Under the pieces are notes generated by a model, which searched no databases, was not told the DNA's origin, and saw only the letters and a program-made list of their open reading frames with translations. Shown one piece after another: positions 35,195 through 48,450 of a stretch of 64,000 nucleotides of DNA (position 1 is its first letter; each line of letters opens with the position of its first letter). The position numbers were made by a program, and so were the translations under genes. The DNA lies in contig QNQO01002072.1 in assembly GCA_003290165.1 (NCBI GenBank), positions 31,690 through 95,689 on the forward strand, written 5' to 3'. The stretch is from Berberis thunbergii (taxonomy: Eukaryota > Streptophyta > Magnoliopsida > Ranunculales > Berberidaceae).

Positions 35195-36485
35195 TAGGGG
35201 TGGGCAAATGGGTCGAGGATTCGCGGTTATCCAACCGAATGGACCGTTTTTGCCTCTTAACGGTCAGGATTTTATATTTTGTGTTTTTAGATACTGTCCG
35301 GATCGGTCTGGATCCATTATAAAACGGTCCGATCCCGGTTCTTATTAATATAAAAGACGGTCCGGGTTGGACCCGTTTCAAAACACATTTACAAGAAAAA
35401 CAGGCATTTCGGGTTTGATCTCTCTTTATTTGAAATCCCATGGCGGAAGCTGCAGAATTTCCACATACCAAGGTTCGACGACGACCAAATCGAAACCCTA
35501 GACCCCATTTGTTGCTAGCTACACGAATTCAATCACGAAGACTTCAACTTCAATCCTTCTGATTCTGACCCCACTCTGTTTGAGTTTTCAGAAAGGAATA
35601 GAGGATCAATCTGTAGAGGAGAAACTAGAGTCTAAACCCATCCTCTCCGGTCGGATCTTCCCTTTCTTCTCTGTAGTTGCACGGTTCGTCGGATCTCCCC
35701 TCCTCTCTTCTCTGTAGCCGCACGGTTTGTCGATCTGTAGAGGAGAAGAACAGAGCTATTGGGATCTCAATCTGAGACCTCTTCCTCCACCAGGTTCATC
35801 GATCTGGTATTTGTGAAGGACTTTGTGAAGATTTTGGTGCTGATATATTCTTCAGAGACCCGTATGTTCTTGATGAAAATCTGTCTTTGGAAATTTCTTT
35901 TCCTTCATCTTCCAATTTCAAGAGTGTCGATGACTTGGGACCTCCACAAGCTGCCGATGAGAAGGTTCTTAAGCAGTATTTGACAGAATTCATGTCAACT
36001 AGACTGGGTGTTCGAAGAGAATCTAACATCCTTTCCACTTCGTCAAGAGTTGCAGATGATGGGAGGCTCTACTACCAAGTAGAGGTAAATATTGCTATCA
36101 CTATTTTCTAGTTCTGTTACTTAACAGAATAACTGGTTCTGCATTGTTTCCATGTATCGATGAAGAGCTTTGGTGTTTATACAAACCTAACATCGTCAAA
36201 GACATTCAATGTTAGACTGAAAATTCCTCAGCCAGTACTACTTGCCTGAGTTAGACAGATGATTATAATTATGTTATGGATATGTATGTTGTAATTAAAT
36301 ATATTCAGATTTTCATTTTGGAACTGTTTGGAACCGTAGGAACCGGACCGTTCTAAACGGTTCGAGTTAGGTTCGGTCCCAATGTTCAAAATAAGGGAAT
36401 TCGGACCGGACCGGATCCGTTAAATTTAAACGGTGCGAGTTAGGTTCCTCAAAATTTGGAACCGATCCGGACCGTGCCCACCCTA
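35195..36485 (+). mobile_element. hAT-type element carrying gene fragments (copy 1), 1.29 kb
   Basis: The ends TAGGGGTGGGCA and TGCCCACCCTA are inverted repeats, with one C lost at the right end compared with copy 2. The flanks AAGGCAAC (35187-35194) and AAGGAAAC (36486-36493) are an 8-bp target duplication with one mismatch. Inside are an acidic protein-coding fragment (35440 on, frame broken in this copy) and a PsbP-domain exon (35821-36084). No transposase is visible. The structure matches a Pack-type gene-capturing hAT element. Confidence 0.9.
35821..36084 (+). pseudogene. Captured PsbP-domain exon (copy 1)
   Basis: An 88-codon open frame begins LCEDFGADIFFRDPYVLDEN. It continues through SVDDLGPPQ, LKQYLTEFMSTRLGVRRESN and DDGRLYYQVE and ends at an AG|GTAAAT donor. 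The pattern is that of thylakoid-lumen PsbP-domain (PPD) proteins; the subfamily is not certain. The upstream transit peptide and downstream exons are missing, so this is a fragment captured by the transposon. Confidence 0.7.
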
Positions 36486-36689
36486 AAGGAAACGACTACC
36501 TCGCACCACCATTTTCCTCTCTCTCACACCACCTACTTTCTTTCTCACACCACCATACTTTCTCACACAAACTATATAAACAAAAACCATCCATTTTTCC
36601 CTCACCATTCAAATCGACAATGGTTCCTCCCTCCCCCATTCGAGACGCTAGTCTCGATTCCATTATTTCAATCGTCTCATCCACATAGC

Positions 36690-37300
36690 TTTACTTTAAA
36701 ACTAGCACCCAAAGACATGCCCAAGTACTTAACTGGAAACTAACCCACTACACAACCAAATAAACCCGTCAACTGCTGCAAATGAGGGACATCTCCAATA
36801 GGCAACACCACTGATTGTGAAAGTTGATTTTCAGACCTGAAATAACTTCGAACCAAAGCATAATTCTTTTAGAGCAAGAACCTGAGTAGCAGAGGTCACA
36901 AAAGAGAAACAGGAGACTAAGCCATCATAAATCGTTTGCGATAGAGAACCCTTTCACTAGCCATCATCAACTGCTTAAGAATCATTTAGGTTAGGCCTTC
37001 TACTGCTAAAGTAAAGAGAATAGGAGACAAATGATCGCCTTGACGCAAACCTTTAGAACTATTGAAAACCCATGCAGCTGGCCATTAATCTTCAGTGAGA
37101 AATTGGTTGTAGATCTGCAAGTGTGAAGCAATGAATCCATCTGGAGTCAAACCCCATGCAAACCATTACCAAATCCAAATATCTCCAATAAACATTGTCA
37201 AAGGCTTTAGAAAATCTAATTTCATAACGAGCACTGAAACTCCTTGTTTTTTTAATTCTGGAATCAATAATTTCATTGACAGTCAAAGGTTTTACTATTA
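36690..37300 (-). pseudogene. L1-type LINE reverse-transcriptase fragment (copy 1)
   Basis: On the minus strand, fragments of a plant L1 RT are recognisable: NEIIDSRIK, a KAFDNVYWRYLD block, GLRQGD-LSPILFTLAVEGLT and a later SGLKINFHKS..YLGMSLGASF block. Several frameshifts separate them. The FADD catalytic motif is missing. Both ends of the element are absent. Confidence 0.8.
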
Positions 37301-37459
37301 ATCAATAATTTCTGCATGCTCATGGACCTCCTTTTACAGCCTTTTTTTATTCATATGACGGACAACATTGAAATCTCTCGCTACACCCAAGGTGATTGCA
37401 CCAAACCAGCAGTATCATAAAGTTCTTCCCAGAAGTGTTCTCTAAGCATTTCAAAACTT

Positions 37460-39045
37460 TCTCTCTAAGTAAAATAACCATAAATTGTCAATTTCAAAAC
37501 ATTTTCAAGTGATTTAAGTTATGTTGATTAGATAACTCATAGTACTACATCTTTTGACAATGGTCAACTGGAAAGAAAGTAGGGTGGTGATGCATGGTTG
37601 TGGTTGATTGACAAATAGGGGATCAGTTGAGGTAATGGAGGATGAGGGATGAGGATAACCCTAAGTGTGCGACGACTTAAGTCTACTAATACTACAAATT
37701 TGTTTATATTTTAAATCGTTTGATTCTTATTTTTCCATGTGATTTCCTAGCATCGTAAAAACCTTTAGTTTGTTGACTATAGTATCGATTTTTAAATTTT
37801 AAAACTTAAATTGATTTGTTCTTATCGATTCCTATTGATATTTCTATTTATCATAAAAACTAAATTTGCATATAAAATCGACTATGACATATCAATTCTT
37901 ACATTGAAAATTGACTAGTTTATTATAATGTATTTGAGAATTAGAGTAAAAACAATTATTGATTGCATTTATAAAATCAATATAGGTTGAAAAGTGACCA
38001 ACATTTTATTAATGTGCAACTAGACTACGAAGTTGTATATATTGGGTTTGTATGTGATCAAGAAAATTAGATCATTCAAACACGAGCAAAGAATACGCAA
38101 CCAATAGAGGGGGGACTGGTGGTTGTGTCTATAGTCAATTGACATAAAGGGGCAAGGAGGAGATGAAGGAGGATGATGGTGTGGTTGTGGTCGATTGACA
38201 AAGAAAAGTGAGTGTGGTGGCCGCTACGGTCACTTAGAAATAAAGTAGGGTGGTGGTGCATGGTTGTGGTTGATTGACAAATAGGGGATCAATTGATATA
38301 AAAGAGGATGAGGGATGAGGATGACCCTAAGTCCTGTGACAAGTTATGTCTACTACCTAATATATTAATTTTAAATTTTAAATCGTTTGTTCTTATTGAT
38401 TCCATGTGTTCTCTATCATCGTAGAAACCTATAGTTTTTTTTACTATACAATCGACTAATACATATCTATTTTTAAATTTCAAAACTTAAATTGATTTGT
38501 TCTTATCGATTCCTAATGATATTTCTATTTGTCATAAAAAAATTTAAGTCTGCATATAAAATCGACGAAGAAATATCAACTCTTACATTTAAAATTGACT
38601 AGTTCTTATTGATAATGCATTGAGAATTAGAGCAAAAACAACTATTGGTTGCATTTATAAAACCAATATAGGTTGAATAGTGACCGACATTTATTAATGT
38701 GCAGCTAGACTACGAAGTTGTGTATATTGGGTTTGTAAATGATTACGAAGATTAAATCATTCAAATACGAGCAAAAAAGACTCAACCAAAGGCATTAACA
38801 AAAATGATCATATCACAAATGTCAAGTCACAGTCAAAGCCAACCAAAGACATTAGTCAACAACTAAAGACCGAAGAATGGTCAAGCTAGTTTAAAGTGTG
38901 AACTACTCTCAATGGGGGAAATGGAGAATAACACTAAGTGGCCAAGTACTTGGCAAAATTCAAATTGAAGAGCCAAATATAATTTGGGTAGCCAAATTTA
39001 AATTCATGTCTAGATCTAATTAGAGTCTAGTTCAACTACTCAACT
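37460..39045. repeat. Rearranged partial repeat unit (copy 1)
   Basis: One incomplete 191-bp-type unit (37465-37550) is joined to blocks otherwise found inside R1-R3. These include AGTAGGGTGGTG and CCTAAGTGTGCGACG words and the GGCATTAAC..GATCATATCAC block. The homology with 59340-60920 ends at about 39045. No gene is seen. Confidence 0.8.
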
Positions 39046-39515
39046 TGGATGACAGGCTGTCCAATGGATGCGCCGCCCTCGATGGTGGTGGCTAGGGTCT
39101 CATATTGCACTGTTGGTGGCAGTAGTTAAAACAAGTGCATCTCCTTCACAAAACTCTTCCGTATTTTATGTTCAAATATTCAATTTACTATTTTTTTTTT
39201 CCAAATTGAACCAAATGATAAGAATCGAATCGTTAGGCTTTGATACTAATCGATAGAAAAAAATTTGTAGAACAATGTAAATTAAAGAATAATGCTGAAA
39301 ATCAAATAAATTAAACGACAAAATAAATCAACAGTAAATAGAAGAAATAATTTTTTTCATTAATCATCTAATTAACAATGGACAATCTATGCCTTATTTA
39401 TAATTAACCTTAATTTCTAAAACAAACTATAAACATAATAGGAACACAATGTTCTAGTAATACTAAATTTCTTAATATATTTCATATATTATTATTGTTA
39501 ATATTACTAAATATC
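39046..39515. other. Single-copy AT-rich interval at the duplication junction
   Basis: It follows the right end of duplication copy 1 and precedes the 3' end of protease copy 2. No coding signal was found. The two copies diverge here at CTACTCAA. Confidence 0.6.
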
Positions 39516-40821
39516 TTAAAATACTAGAATTTTGGTGCAATCAGCGGGAGCAAATGAAACCTTTTTGGCATTGAGATCATATTCGACTTGAAAATTCACT
39601 TGAGCCAAATTACCGAAAAGGACGTGCTTTGACTAGGGACCATGCTGAAGCAAAGCAAGTCCTCTGACGCTCTAAAGAAAACGTTCATTTGACCCAATTT
39701 TAGATCAGCCCCTTTGAAGTGAAATGTTGTCTCTGGTATGGTCAACTCCTCTTTTGCATCGTAACAAAGGGATAATTTCCAAATGGGTATACTGGGGGGA
39801 CGATTGACTGCCCCTTTTACCATAGACTCCAATCGAGTATACAAATTCTCATTAAGCAATGTTAACGTAGTTCCTGAATCAATGATGATGTTTCCGACGT
39901 TGTCTATCCTGTCATTGCCGAAGCTTATGCCTCGAGTGTTAAGGAGTAGAATGTAAGAGAATCTGTGGGTGCTAATGGTGTCGAAACCATACCAGGACTA
40001 GAAATGATAGCACTGCTGCCAAAGTTCAATTTGCTTGTAGATTTATCGAATACTGGTACCAAGCAGTAAGAGAACTTTGCATCGATTTCCTCACTTAGTT
40101 GGGAAACAAGGGAAAGAGCACCACGACCGAGGCCTACTAGTCCTGAACCATGACTATTAAACGTTCCACCATTTCTGTGTCCGCACCCAAATACAAAATT
40201 AGGAATGGGGACGGACTGACCATTTGTAGAACTGAACGTAAAAACTTCATTTGCTAGGTCTCCATCAGTGTAGGATCTGTCCAGATAAGCATACGAGTAC
40301 TCACACAAACTGTTCAAACACTGTGAACTAGGCAAAGCTTGACAATAACTAGAATCGCAAGGCATGCTTTTGTAAGTTGAAGACTGTTGTGGATCAAATA
40401 AGGGTGCATCTTGCATGTAGCACTCTGGGCATGGCTTGCATTGTGTCCAGGTGAGATCACTTCCAGTGTCAGCAATTGCAAGGACCTCCACTGGCGGAGT
40501 ACCAATAGAGAGCTTCATCAAATAATTTCCACCATTTTGAATCACATCTGATTGTATAGTGTTTGGTTGGGAGGAGGCTAGGAGATCAAAGTGATTGACA
40601 CGGGACATAGAACGAAGAATGGCATTTCTCAGCCGATCAGAGTTTGTTTCAGAAGCATTATAGAATGGAGAGAGTGTAGAGTCGCGATGGATTAGATCAA
40701 CCTTAAAACTTATATTTCTTTGATCATGAGCTTCAACCACAAAATGTTTTGTGGAGTGAAACAACACCAATGCTAAAGAAATCAATGAAACCATAACAAC
40801 ACTGAAATAGCTACTCTCCAT
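39516..40821 (-). pseudogene. CDR1-like aspartic protease, near full length with two frameshifts (copy 2)
   Basis: This is a single-exon A1B protease from the ATG at 40821 to the TAA at 39516. The signal peptide is residues 1-30 and DTGS is at 118-121. The flap and FGCGHRNGGTF follow, then GLGRGALSLVSQL and SYCLVP. After FYSLTLEA (39925) a one-base loss near 39927 shifts the frame. The next frame gives ISFGNDRIDNVGNIIIDSGT with the second catalytic Asp. A second shift near 39620 leads into GNLAQVNF and a final FAPADCTKI. Total length would be about 435 residues, normal for CDR1-type extracellular proteases of defence signalling. Both shifts are single-base events, so a functional gene with consensus errors remains possible. 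Confidence 0.85.
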
Positions 40822-41140
40822 TATTTAAAAGTAGGAATGAACTGTTGAACAAGGTTGGAGATTAGTTGTATTTAAAGACTTGGTAACCAGCTGCATCGAA
40901 GACTTGATTGACTGCTGATCTTTCGACGTAACAAGTTTATGGCTGGCAATGCATTAGTATGGTAGCCACAAAATGATGATACGAGAAAATGCAGAGATAA
41001 GGTGCCAAATAAAAAAGTTTTCCCCAGATTATTCGAAGTTACGAAAATTATGTTCGTAATAATAAATGCATAAAATCAGTGTTAACATGATTAGTATAAA
41101 TAAGAATTAATAGGGGTTATGGGATTGCTCAACCTGGTCT
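40822..41140 (-). promoter_or_regulatory. Promoter region of protease copy 2
   Basis: This is the counterpart of 25114-25430. The conservation reflects recent duplication and not necessarily function. Confidence 0.4.
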
Positions 41141-42020
41141 AATATTATTATAATGTATCTGAGAATTAGAGCAAAAACAATTATTGATTGCATTTATAAA
41201 ATCAGTATAGGTTGAAGAGTGACCAACATTTTATTAATGTGCAACTAGACTACGAAGTTGCACATATTGAGTTAGTAAGTGATCAAGAAAATTAGATCAT
41301 TCAAACACGAGCATTATACTCAACCAATAGAGGGGGGGCTGGTGGTTGTGGCTATAGTCAATTGACATAAAGGGGTAGGAGGAGATGAAGGAGGATAATA
41401 GTGTGGTTGTGTGGTTGATTGACAAAGAAAAGTGATCGAGTGTGGTGGCCTCTACGGTCACTTAGAAAGAAAGTAGGGTGGTTGTGCATGGTTGTGGTTG
41501 ATTGACAAATAGGGGATCAATTGACGTAAAGTTGGATGAGGGATGAGGATAACCCTAAGTCCGCGACGACTTAAGTTTACTAATACTACAAACACTCAAG
41601 TTTATGTAACCGCAGTAAACGTTTGCATTATTATGCATTGTTTCACAATGTACCAAGCGGAGCTCTAATTTGCTTGGTGAAAAAGATAACCAAGTTTATA
41701 CCACTTTCACATTACTACTTCTTCTAAAACATGCGTAAGTCTAGGGAGTCTTGTTTGGGGGCCTCTTTTGTGCATTTTTATATTTCTTTTTACATTTTTT
41801 TTACTCATTCTCCTTGAAACACAATCCATAAAATGAGTAAAAGTGTAAAAAAAAACACCCCAAAAAGACACACAAGAAGCCCCCAAATAAGGCTCCCTAG
41901 AATTGTTGCTAAAACATTGGGGGACTCACCTCTTCCCTTGATTTTTTTTTTTTACATTTAAAACTAGAAACCACTTAATTAGTGCCATGAACTAATTAAT
42001 GAGTTTTGGCTAAGTGAAAA

Positions 42021-42208
42021 GAGTGAGGCTAGGAAACCATGTTTTGTAAACATGTTTCGTAACCATGATGATGTGGCATCATTAGATGAGTTTTTTACAA
42101 TTTTGAGATACACATAAAATCTTCGGGATGTCATCATTCTTTCCAGATCATGACACGTCATCCTGGTTGCAAACCATGTTTATAAAACATGGTTTCCTTG
42201 CATTTCTC
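42021..42208. mobile_element. Mutator-like MITE in R2
   Basis: Copy of the 26326-26514 element at the same position of the unit. AAGTGAAAA flanks it at 42012-42020 and 42209-42217. Confidence 0.9.
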
Positions 42209-42404
42209 AAGTGAAAATCCTCATTAATTCTCTAACCAATATATGTCTCCTTATGAAATCTATTCACACCTTTCTGTGTACTCTATGAACAGAAAATTTT
42301 AAAACTAGGATGCTGATGAAAATACTCATTTAAAACTAGGATGATGATGAATTATCTCAAATTCCTTGCAGTGAACTCTATGAAGAGAAATTTTTTCATA
42401 TAGA

Positions 42405-42970
42405 TTTGTGCGACTTTAATAAAATGACCATAAATTGCTCATTTCAAAACATTTTCAAGTTATTAAAGTTGTGTTTATTAGATAACTCAGAGTACTACAA
42501 CGTTTATGTTTTGATCAACTTGAGAATCGGTCTTAATCGAGCACATAAATTGGCGGAAAGTTAGGAACATTATTTCATTTTTATTGTAAGACAGATTTAC
42601 ACGACTTTAGTAAAATGACCATAACTTGCTCATTTTAAAACATTTTCAATTGATTCAAGTTGTGTGTATTAGATAATTAAGAGTAATACAATATTTGTGT
42701 CTTGATCAAATTGAGAATCGGTCTCGATCTAGTACATAAGTTGGCCAAAAGTCAGGAACACTATCCCATTTTCATAGCGAGACAGATTTGTGCGACTTTA
42801 GTAAAATGATCATAACTTGTTTATTTCAAAGTATTTTCAAGTGATTCAAGTTGTGTTATTAGATAACTCATAGTACTACATCGTTCGTGTTTTGATGAGC
42901 TTGAGAATTGGTCTCAATTGAGGGTTTAAATTGGTCGCAAGTTACATTGTTTTTCATTTTTTCGTTATAA
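42405..42970 (+). repeat. 191-bp tandem repeat, about three units (R2)
   Basis: Counterpart of 26709-27270 with scattered substitutions. A two-unit version also lies at about 46185-46560. Confidence 0.85.
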
Positions 42971-45247
42971 GTTTGAGTTTCTCTGTTATGCATATTTATT
43001 GGTAGTGTGAGAAAGTTAAAGTTAAAAAAAAAAAAACCCACCTCAATGGTGGTGTGAGAATGAAGGTATGGATATGGTGGTGTGGAGTAGTCAGCTAATA
43101 CACCTGTAGTTGGTCTAATGGACTTAATTTGGGTTGAACCAGGGGGTATCAAAATTTTTATAACATATCATGCACTGGCACTTCACCTTCACACTTTGAA
43201 AAGTGAAAAAGTGATATTTTCCTCATTTTAGTCATATCATAAAGTGAAACAAAATGATATTATAAGGCTAGTTGGTTCAAATTAGGCTCTGTTTGTGGAA
43301 TGGAAATACAAAAAAAAAAAAAAAAAAAAAAAAATACACACGCACACACAAAATGACAAATAAAAAATGGTGGTGGTCGTTATGGTCAATTGGAAAGAAA
43401 GTAGGGTGGTGGTGCATGGTTGTGGTTGATTGACAAATAGGGGATCAATTCACGTAAAGGAGGATGAGGGATGAGGATAACCCTAAGTCTATGACAACTT
43501 AAGTCTACTAATACTACAAATAAATTTTTATATTTTAAATCATTTGATTCTTGATTTTTCATGAGCTTTCCTATCATCGAAGAAACCTTTAGTTTGTTGA
43601 CTATACTATCGATTTTTTAATTTTAAAACTTAAATTGATTTGTTCTTATTGATTCCTATTGATATTTCTATTTATCATAGAAAACTAAGTTTGCATATAA
43701 AATTGACTAGTTATTATTATAATGTATTTGAGAATTAGACCAAAAACAATTATTGATTGCATTTATAAAATCAATATACGTTGCAGAGTGACCAAAATTT
43801 TTATTAATGTGCAACTAGACTATGAAGTTGTACATATTGGGTTTGTAAGTGATCAAGAAAATTAGATCATTCAAGCACGAGTGAAGAATACTCAACTAAT
43901 AGAAAGGGGACTGGTTGTTGTGGCTACAGTCAATTGACATAGAGGGGCATGAGGAGATGAAAGAGGATGATGGTGTGGTTGTGGTCGATTGACAAAGAAA
44001 GTGAGCGTGGTGGTGGCCGTTGTCACTTAGAAAAAAAGTAGGGTGGTGGTGCATGGTTGTGGTTGATTGACAAATAGGTGATCAATTGACATAAAAGAGG
44101 ACGAGGGATGATGATGACCCCAAGTGTGTGACAACTTATGTCTACTAGCTAATACCTCATACCAATTTTTAAAATTTAAATCATTTTGTTCTTATTGATT
44201 CCATGTAATCTCTATCATCGTAGAAACCTTTAGTTTGTTGACTTTACAATCGACTAATACATATCGATTTTTAAATTTTAAAACTTAAATTGATTTGTTC
44301 TTATCGATTCCTAATGATATTTCTATTTGTTGTAAAAAAATTAAGTCTGCATATAAAATCGACTAAGACATATCAAATCTTACATTTAAAATTGACTATT
44401 TCTTATTGATAATATATTTGAGAATTAGAGCAAAAACAACTATTGGTTGCATTTATAAAACCAATATAGGTTGAATAGTGATCGACATTTTATTAATGTG
44501 CAGCTAGACTACGAAGTTATATATATTGGGTTTGTAAGTGATTAAGAAAATTATATCATTCAAATGCGAGCAAAAAAGACTCAACTAAAGGCATTAACAC
44601 AAACGATCATATCACAAATGTCAAGTCACAGTCAAAGCCAACCAAAGACATTAGTCAACAACTAAAGACTGAAGAATGGTCAAGCTAGTTTTAAAATGTG
44701 GACTGCTCTCAATGGGGGAAATGGAGAGCAACACCAAGTGGCAAGTACATTGGCAAAATTCAAATCGAAGAGCCGAATATAATTTGGGCAGCCAAATTTC
44801 AAATTCATGTCTAGATCTAATTAGAGTCTAGTTCAACTACTCAATCAAAATTTTTTTTTTTTTTGATGAGAGTCAACTATGAACTTTGAGATCAGTGACC
44901 ATTCTAAAGAAATAATCGTTCTGATCAAGTATCCATTCTTATGGACATGAGAAGAGAATAATAGATCTAGGGAGAGTCGACTCAGACTGTTCAAGACTTG
45001 GTCATAGGGGTGGATCCAGGGAAAGAAAGGTGGTCCCCCACCCTTTTCTTTATATTTAGTGGTAGATATTTAGTAATCATAATCTATTATTTCTTGGCAT
45101 TCTTTTTCCATCTAGACTCTGGTTGGTACATTGTAAAATAAAGTATTTTGCAAATTAATGCAAATGCATTAGTTTGCATTGCATTGATTTGCAATGCATT
45201 ACTTTACTTGCGCATGGCATTAATTAACGAAAATGGATGTAAATCGG

Positions 45248-45575
45248 ACAAGTGATTGTGAGTGGTGGTGATGATAGTAGTTGCTGTAACTATGGCATGG
45301 CCATGGTGGCCATGATTGTGGTTGTGGTGATGGTGCTTGTGAATGTGGGCGATGACAATGGTGGTAGTGGCAATGGTGGTGGTTGTGGTGGTTCGGTAAA
45401 TATAATGATGGTGGTGGTGGCAGCCGTGGGGTAGTGGCAATGGTTGTGGTTGTTGCGAAAGTGGTAGTAGTGAAGGTGGAGTTGGTTGTAGTGATTATGC
45501 TATAGTGGGGTGATGGTGGTGTGGTGATTATGCTATAGTGGTGTTGATGGTGATTATGCTATGGCAATTGCGGTG
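45248..45575. repeat. GTGG-rich low-complexity tract (R2)
   Basis: Same tract as 29555-29875, differing by a few substitutions and indels. Confidence 0.85.
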
Positions 45576-47505
45576 TTGACAGTGAACCTTTATGTAACCG
45601 CCGTAAATGTTTGCATTATTATGACTTGTTTTACAATGTACCAAGCGGAGCTCTAATTTGCTTGGTGAAAAAGATAACCAAGTTTATACCACTTTCACAT
45701 AACTACTTCTAAAACATGCGTAAGTCTGGGGAGTCTTGTTTGGGGGCCTTTTTGTGCATTTTTATGTTTCTTTTTACATTTTTTTACTCATTCTCCTTGA
45801 AACACAATCACAAACACAGTCCATAAAATGAGTAGAAGTGTAACAAAAACCCCCAAAAAGACACAAGAAGCCCCCAAATAAGGCTCCCTAGAATTGTTGC
45901 TAAAACATTGGGGGACTCACCACTTTTCTCAATTTTTTTTTACATTTAAAACTAGAAACCACTTAATTAGTGCCATGAACTAATTAATGAGTTTTGGCTA
46001 AGTGAAAATCCTCATTCTCTAACCAATATATGTCTCCTTATGAAATCTATTCACACCTTTATGTGTACTCTATGAAAAGAAATTTTTAAAACTAGGATGA
46101 TGATGAAAATCCTCATTTAAAACTAGGATGATGATGAATTATCTCAAATTCACCGCAGTGAACTCTATGAAGAGAAATTTTTTCAGATAGATTTGTGCGA
46201 CTTTAGTAAAATGACCATAAATTACTCATTTCAAAACATTTTCAAGTAATTAAAGTTGTGTTTATTAGATAACTCAGAGTACTACAACGTTTGTGTTTTG
46301 ATCAACTTGAGAATCGGTCTCGATCGAGCACATAAGTTGGCGGAAAGTCAGGAACATTATCCCGTTTTTATTGTAAGATAGATTTGCGCGACTTTAGTCA
46401 AATGACCATAACTTGCTCATTTTAAAACATTTTGAATTGATTCAAGTTGTGTGTATTAGATAACTCATAGTACTACATCTTTCGTGTTTTGATGAGCTTG
46501 AGAATCGGTCTCAAATGAGGATTTAAATTGGTCAAATGTTACATTGTTTTGCATTTTTTCATTATAAGTTTGAGTTTCTCTGTTATGCATATTTATTGGT
46601 AGTGTGAGAAAGTTAAAGTTCAAAAAAAAAAAAACTTCATTGGTGGTGTGAGAATGAAGGTATGGAATAGTCAATTGATACACCTTTAGTTGATCTAATG
46701 GACTGAATTTGGGTTGAACCAGGGAGTATCCAAATTTGTATAACATATCTTGCACTTGCACTTCACCTTCACACTTCGAAAAGTGAAAAAGTGATATTTT
46801 CCTCATTTTAGTCATATCATAAAGTGAAACCAAATGATATTATAAGACTAGTTTGTTCAAATTAGGCTCTGTTGTGGAAAGGAAAGACAAAAACACACAC
46901 ACACACACAAAATGACAAATAAAAATGGTGGTGGTCGTTATGGTCAATTGGAAAGAAAGTAGGGTGGTGGTGCATGGTTGTGGTTGATTGACAAATAGGG
47001 GATCAATTGACGTAAAGGAGGACGAGGGATGAGGATAACCCTAAGTCCGCGACGACTTAAGTTTACTAATACTACAAACACTCAAGTTTATGTAACCGCA
47101 GTAAACGTTTGCATTATTATGCATTGTTTCACAATGTACCAAGCGGAGCTCTAATTTGCTTGGTGAAAAAGATAACCTAGTTTATACTACTTTCACATTA
47201 CTACTTCTTCTAAAACATGCGTAAGTCTAGGGAGTCTTGTTTGGGGGCCTCTTTTGTGCATTTTTATATTTCTTTTTACATTTTTTTTACTCATTCTCCT
47301 TGAAACACAATCACAAACACAATCCATAGAATGAGTAAAAGTGTAAAAAAAGACACACAAGAAGCCCCCAAATAAGGCTCCCTATAATTGTTGCTAAAAC
47401 ATTGGGGGACTCACCACTTCCCTTGATTTTTTTTTTTTACATTTAAAACTAGAAACCACTTAATTAGTGCCATGAACTAATTAATGAGTTTTGGCTAAGT
47501 GAAAA

Positions 47506-47694
47506 GAGTGAGGCTAGGAAACCATGTTTTGTAAACATGTTTCGTAACCATGATGATGTGGCATCGTTAAATGAGTTTTTTACAATTTTGAGATACACAT
47601 AAAATCTTCGGGGATGTCATCATTCTTTCAAGATCATGACACGTCATCCTGGTTGCAAACCATGTTTATAAAACATGGTTTCCTTGCATTTCTC
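47506..47694. mobile_element. Mutator-like MITE in R3
   Basis: Third copy at the same unit position with the same 9-bp flanks. Its presence in all three units means the insertion predates their duplication. Confidence 0.9.
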
Positions 47695-47888
47695 AAGTGA
47701 AAATCCTCATTAATTCTCTAACCAATATATGTCTCCTTATGAAATCTATTCACACCTTTCTGTGTACTCTATGAACAGAAATTTTTAAAACTAGGATGCT
47801 GATGAAAATACTCATTTAAAACTAGGATGATGATGAATTATCTCAAATTCCTTGCAGTGAACTCTATGAAGAGAAATTTTTTCAGATA

Positions 47889-48450
47889 GATTTGTGCGAC
47901 TTTAGTAAACTGACCATAAATTGCTCATTTCAAAACATTTTCAAGTTATTAAAGTTGTGTTTATTAGATAACTCAGAGTACTACAACGTTTATGTTTTGA
48001 TCAACTTGAGAATCGGTTTTAATCGAGCACATAAATTGGCGGAAAGTCAGGAACATTATTTCATTTTTATTGTAAGACAGATTTACGCGACTTTAGTAAA
48101 ATGACCATAACTTGCTCATTTTAAAACATTTTCAATTGATTCAAGTTGTGTGTATTAGATAACTAAGAGTAATACAATATTTGTGTCTTGATCAAATTGA
48201 GAATCGGTCTCGATCTAGTACATAAGTTGGCCAAAAGTCAGGAACACTATCCCATTTTCATAGCGAGACAGATTTGTGCGACTTTAGTAAAATGATCATA
48301 ACTTGTTTATTTCAAAGTATTTTCAAGTGATTCAAGTTGTGTTTATTAGATAACTCATAGTACTACATCGTTCGTGTTTTGATGAGCTTGAGAATCGGTC
48401 TCAATTGAGGGTTTAAATTGGTTGCAAGTTACATTGTTTTTCATTTTTTC
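47889..48450 (+). repeat. 191-bp tandem repeat, about three units (R3)
   Basis: Counterpart of 26709-27270. A two-unit version lies at about 51675-52060. Confidence 0.85.

Larger units (their letters stand above)
41140..47033. repeat. 5.5-kb repeat unit, copy R2
   Basis: Same order of sub-blocks as R1, nearly identical. It joins R3 at about 47034 through the shared word ATAACCCTAAGTC, consistent with unequal exchange between internal repeats. The landmark at 41548 recurs at 47034, giving a period of about 5,486 bp. Confidence 0.9.
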
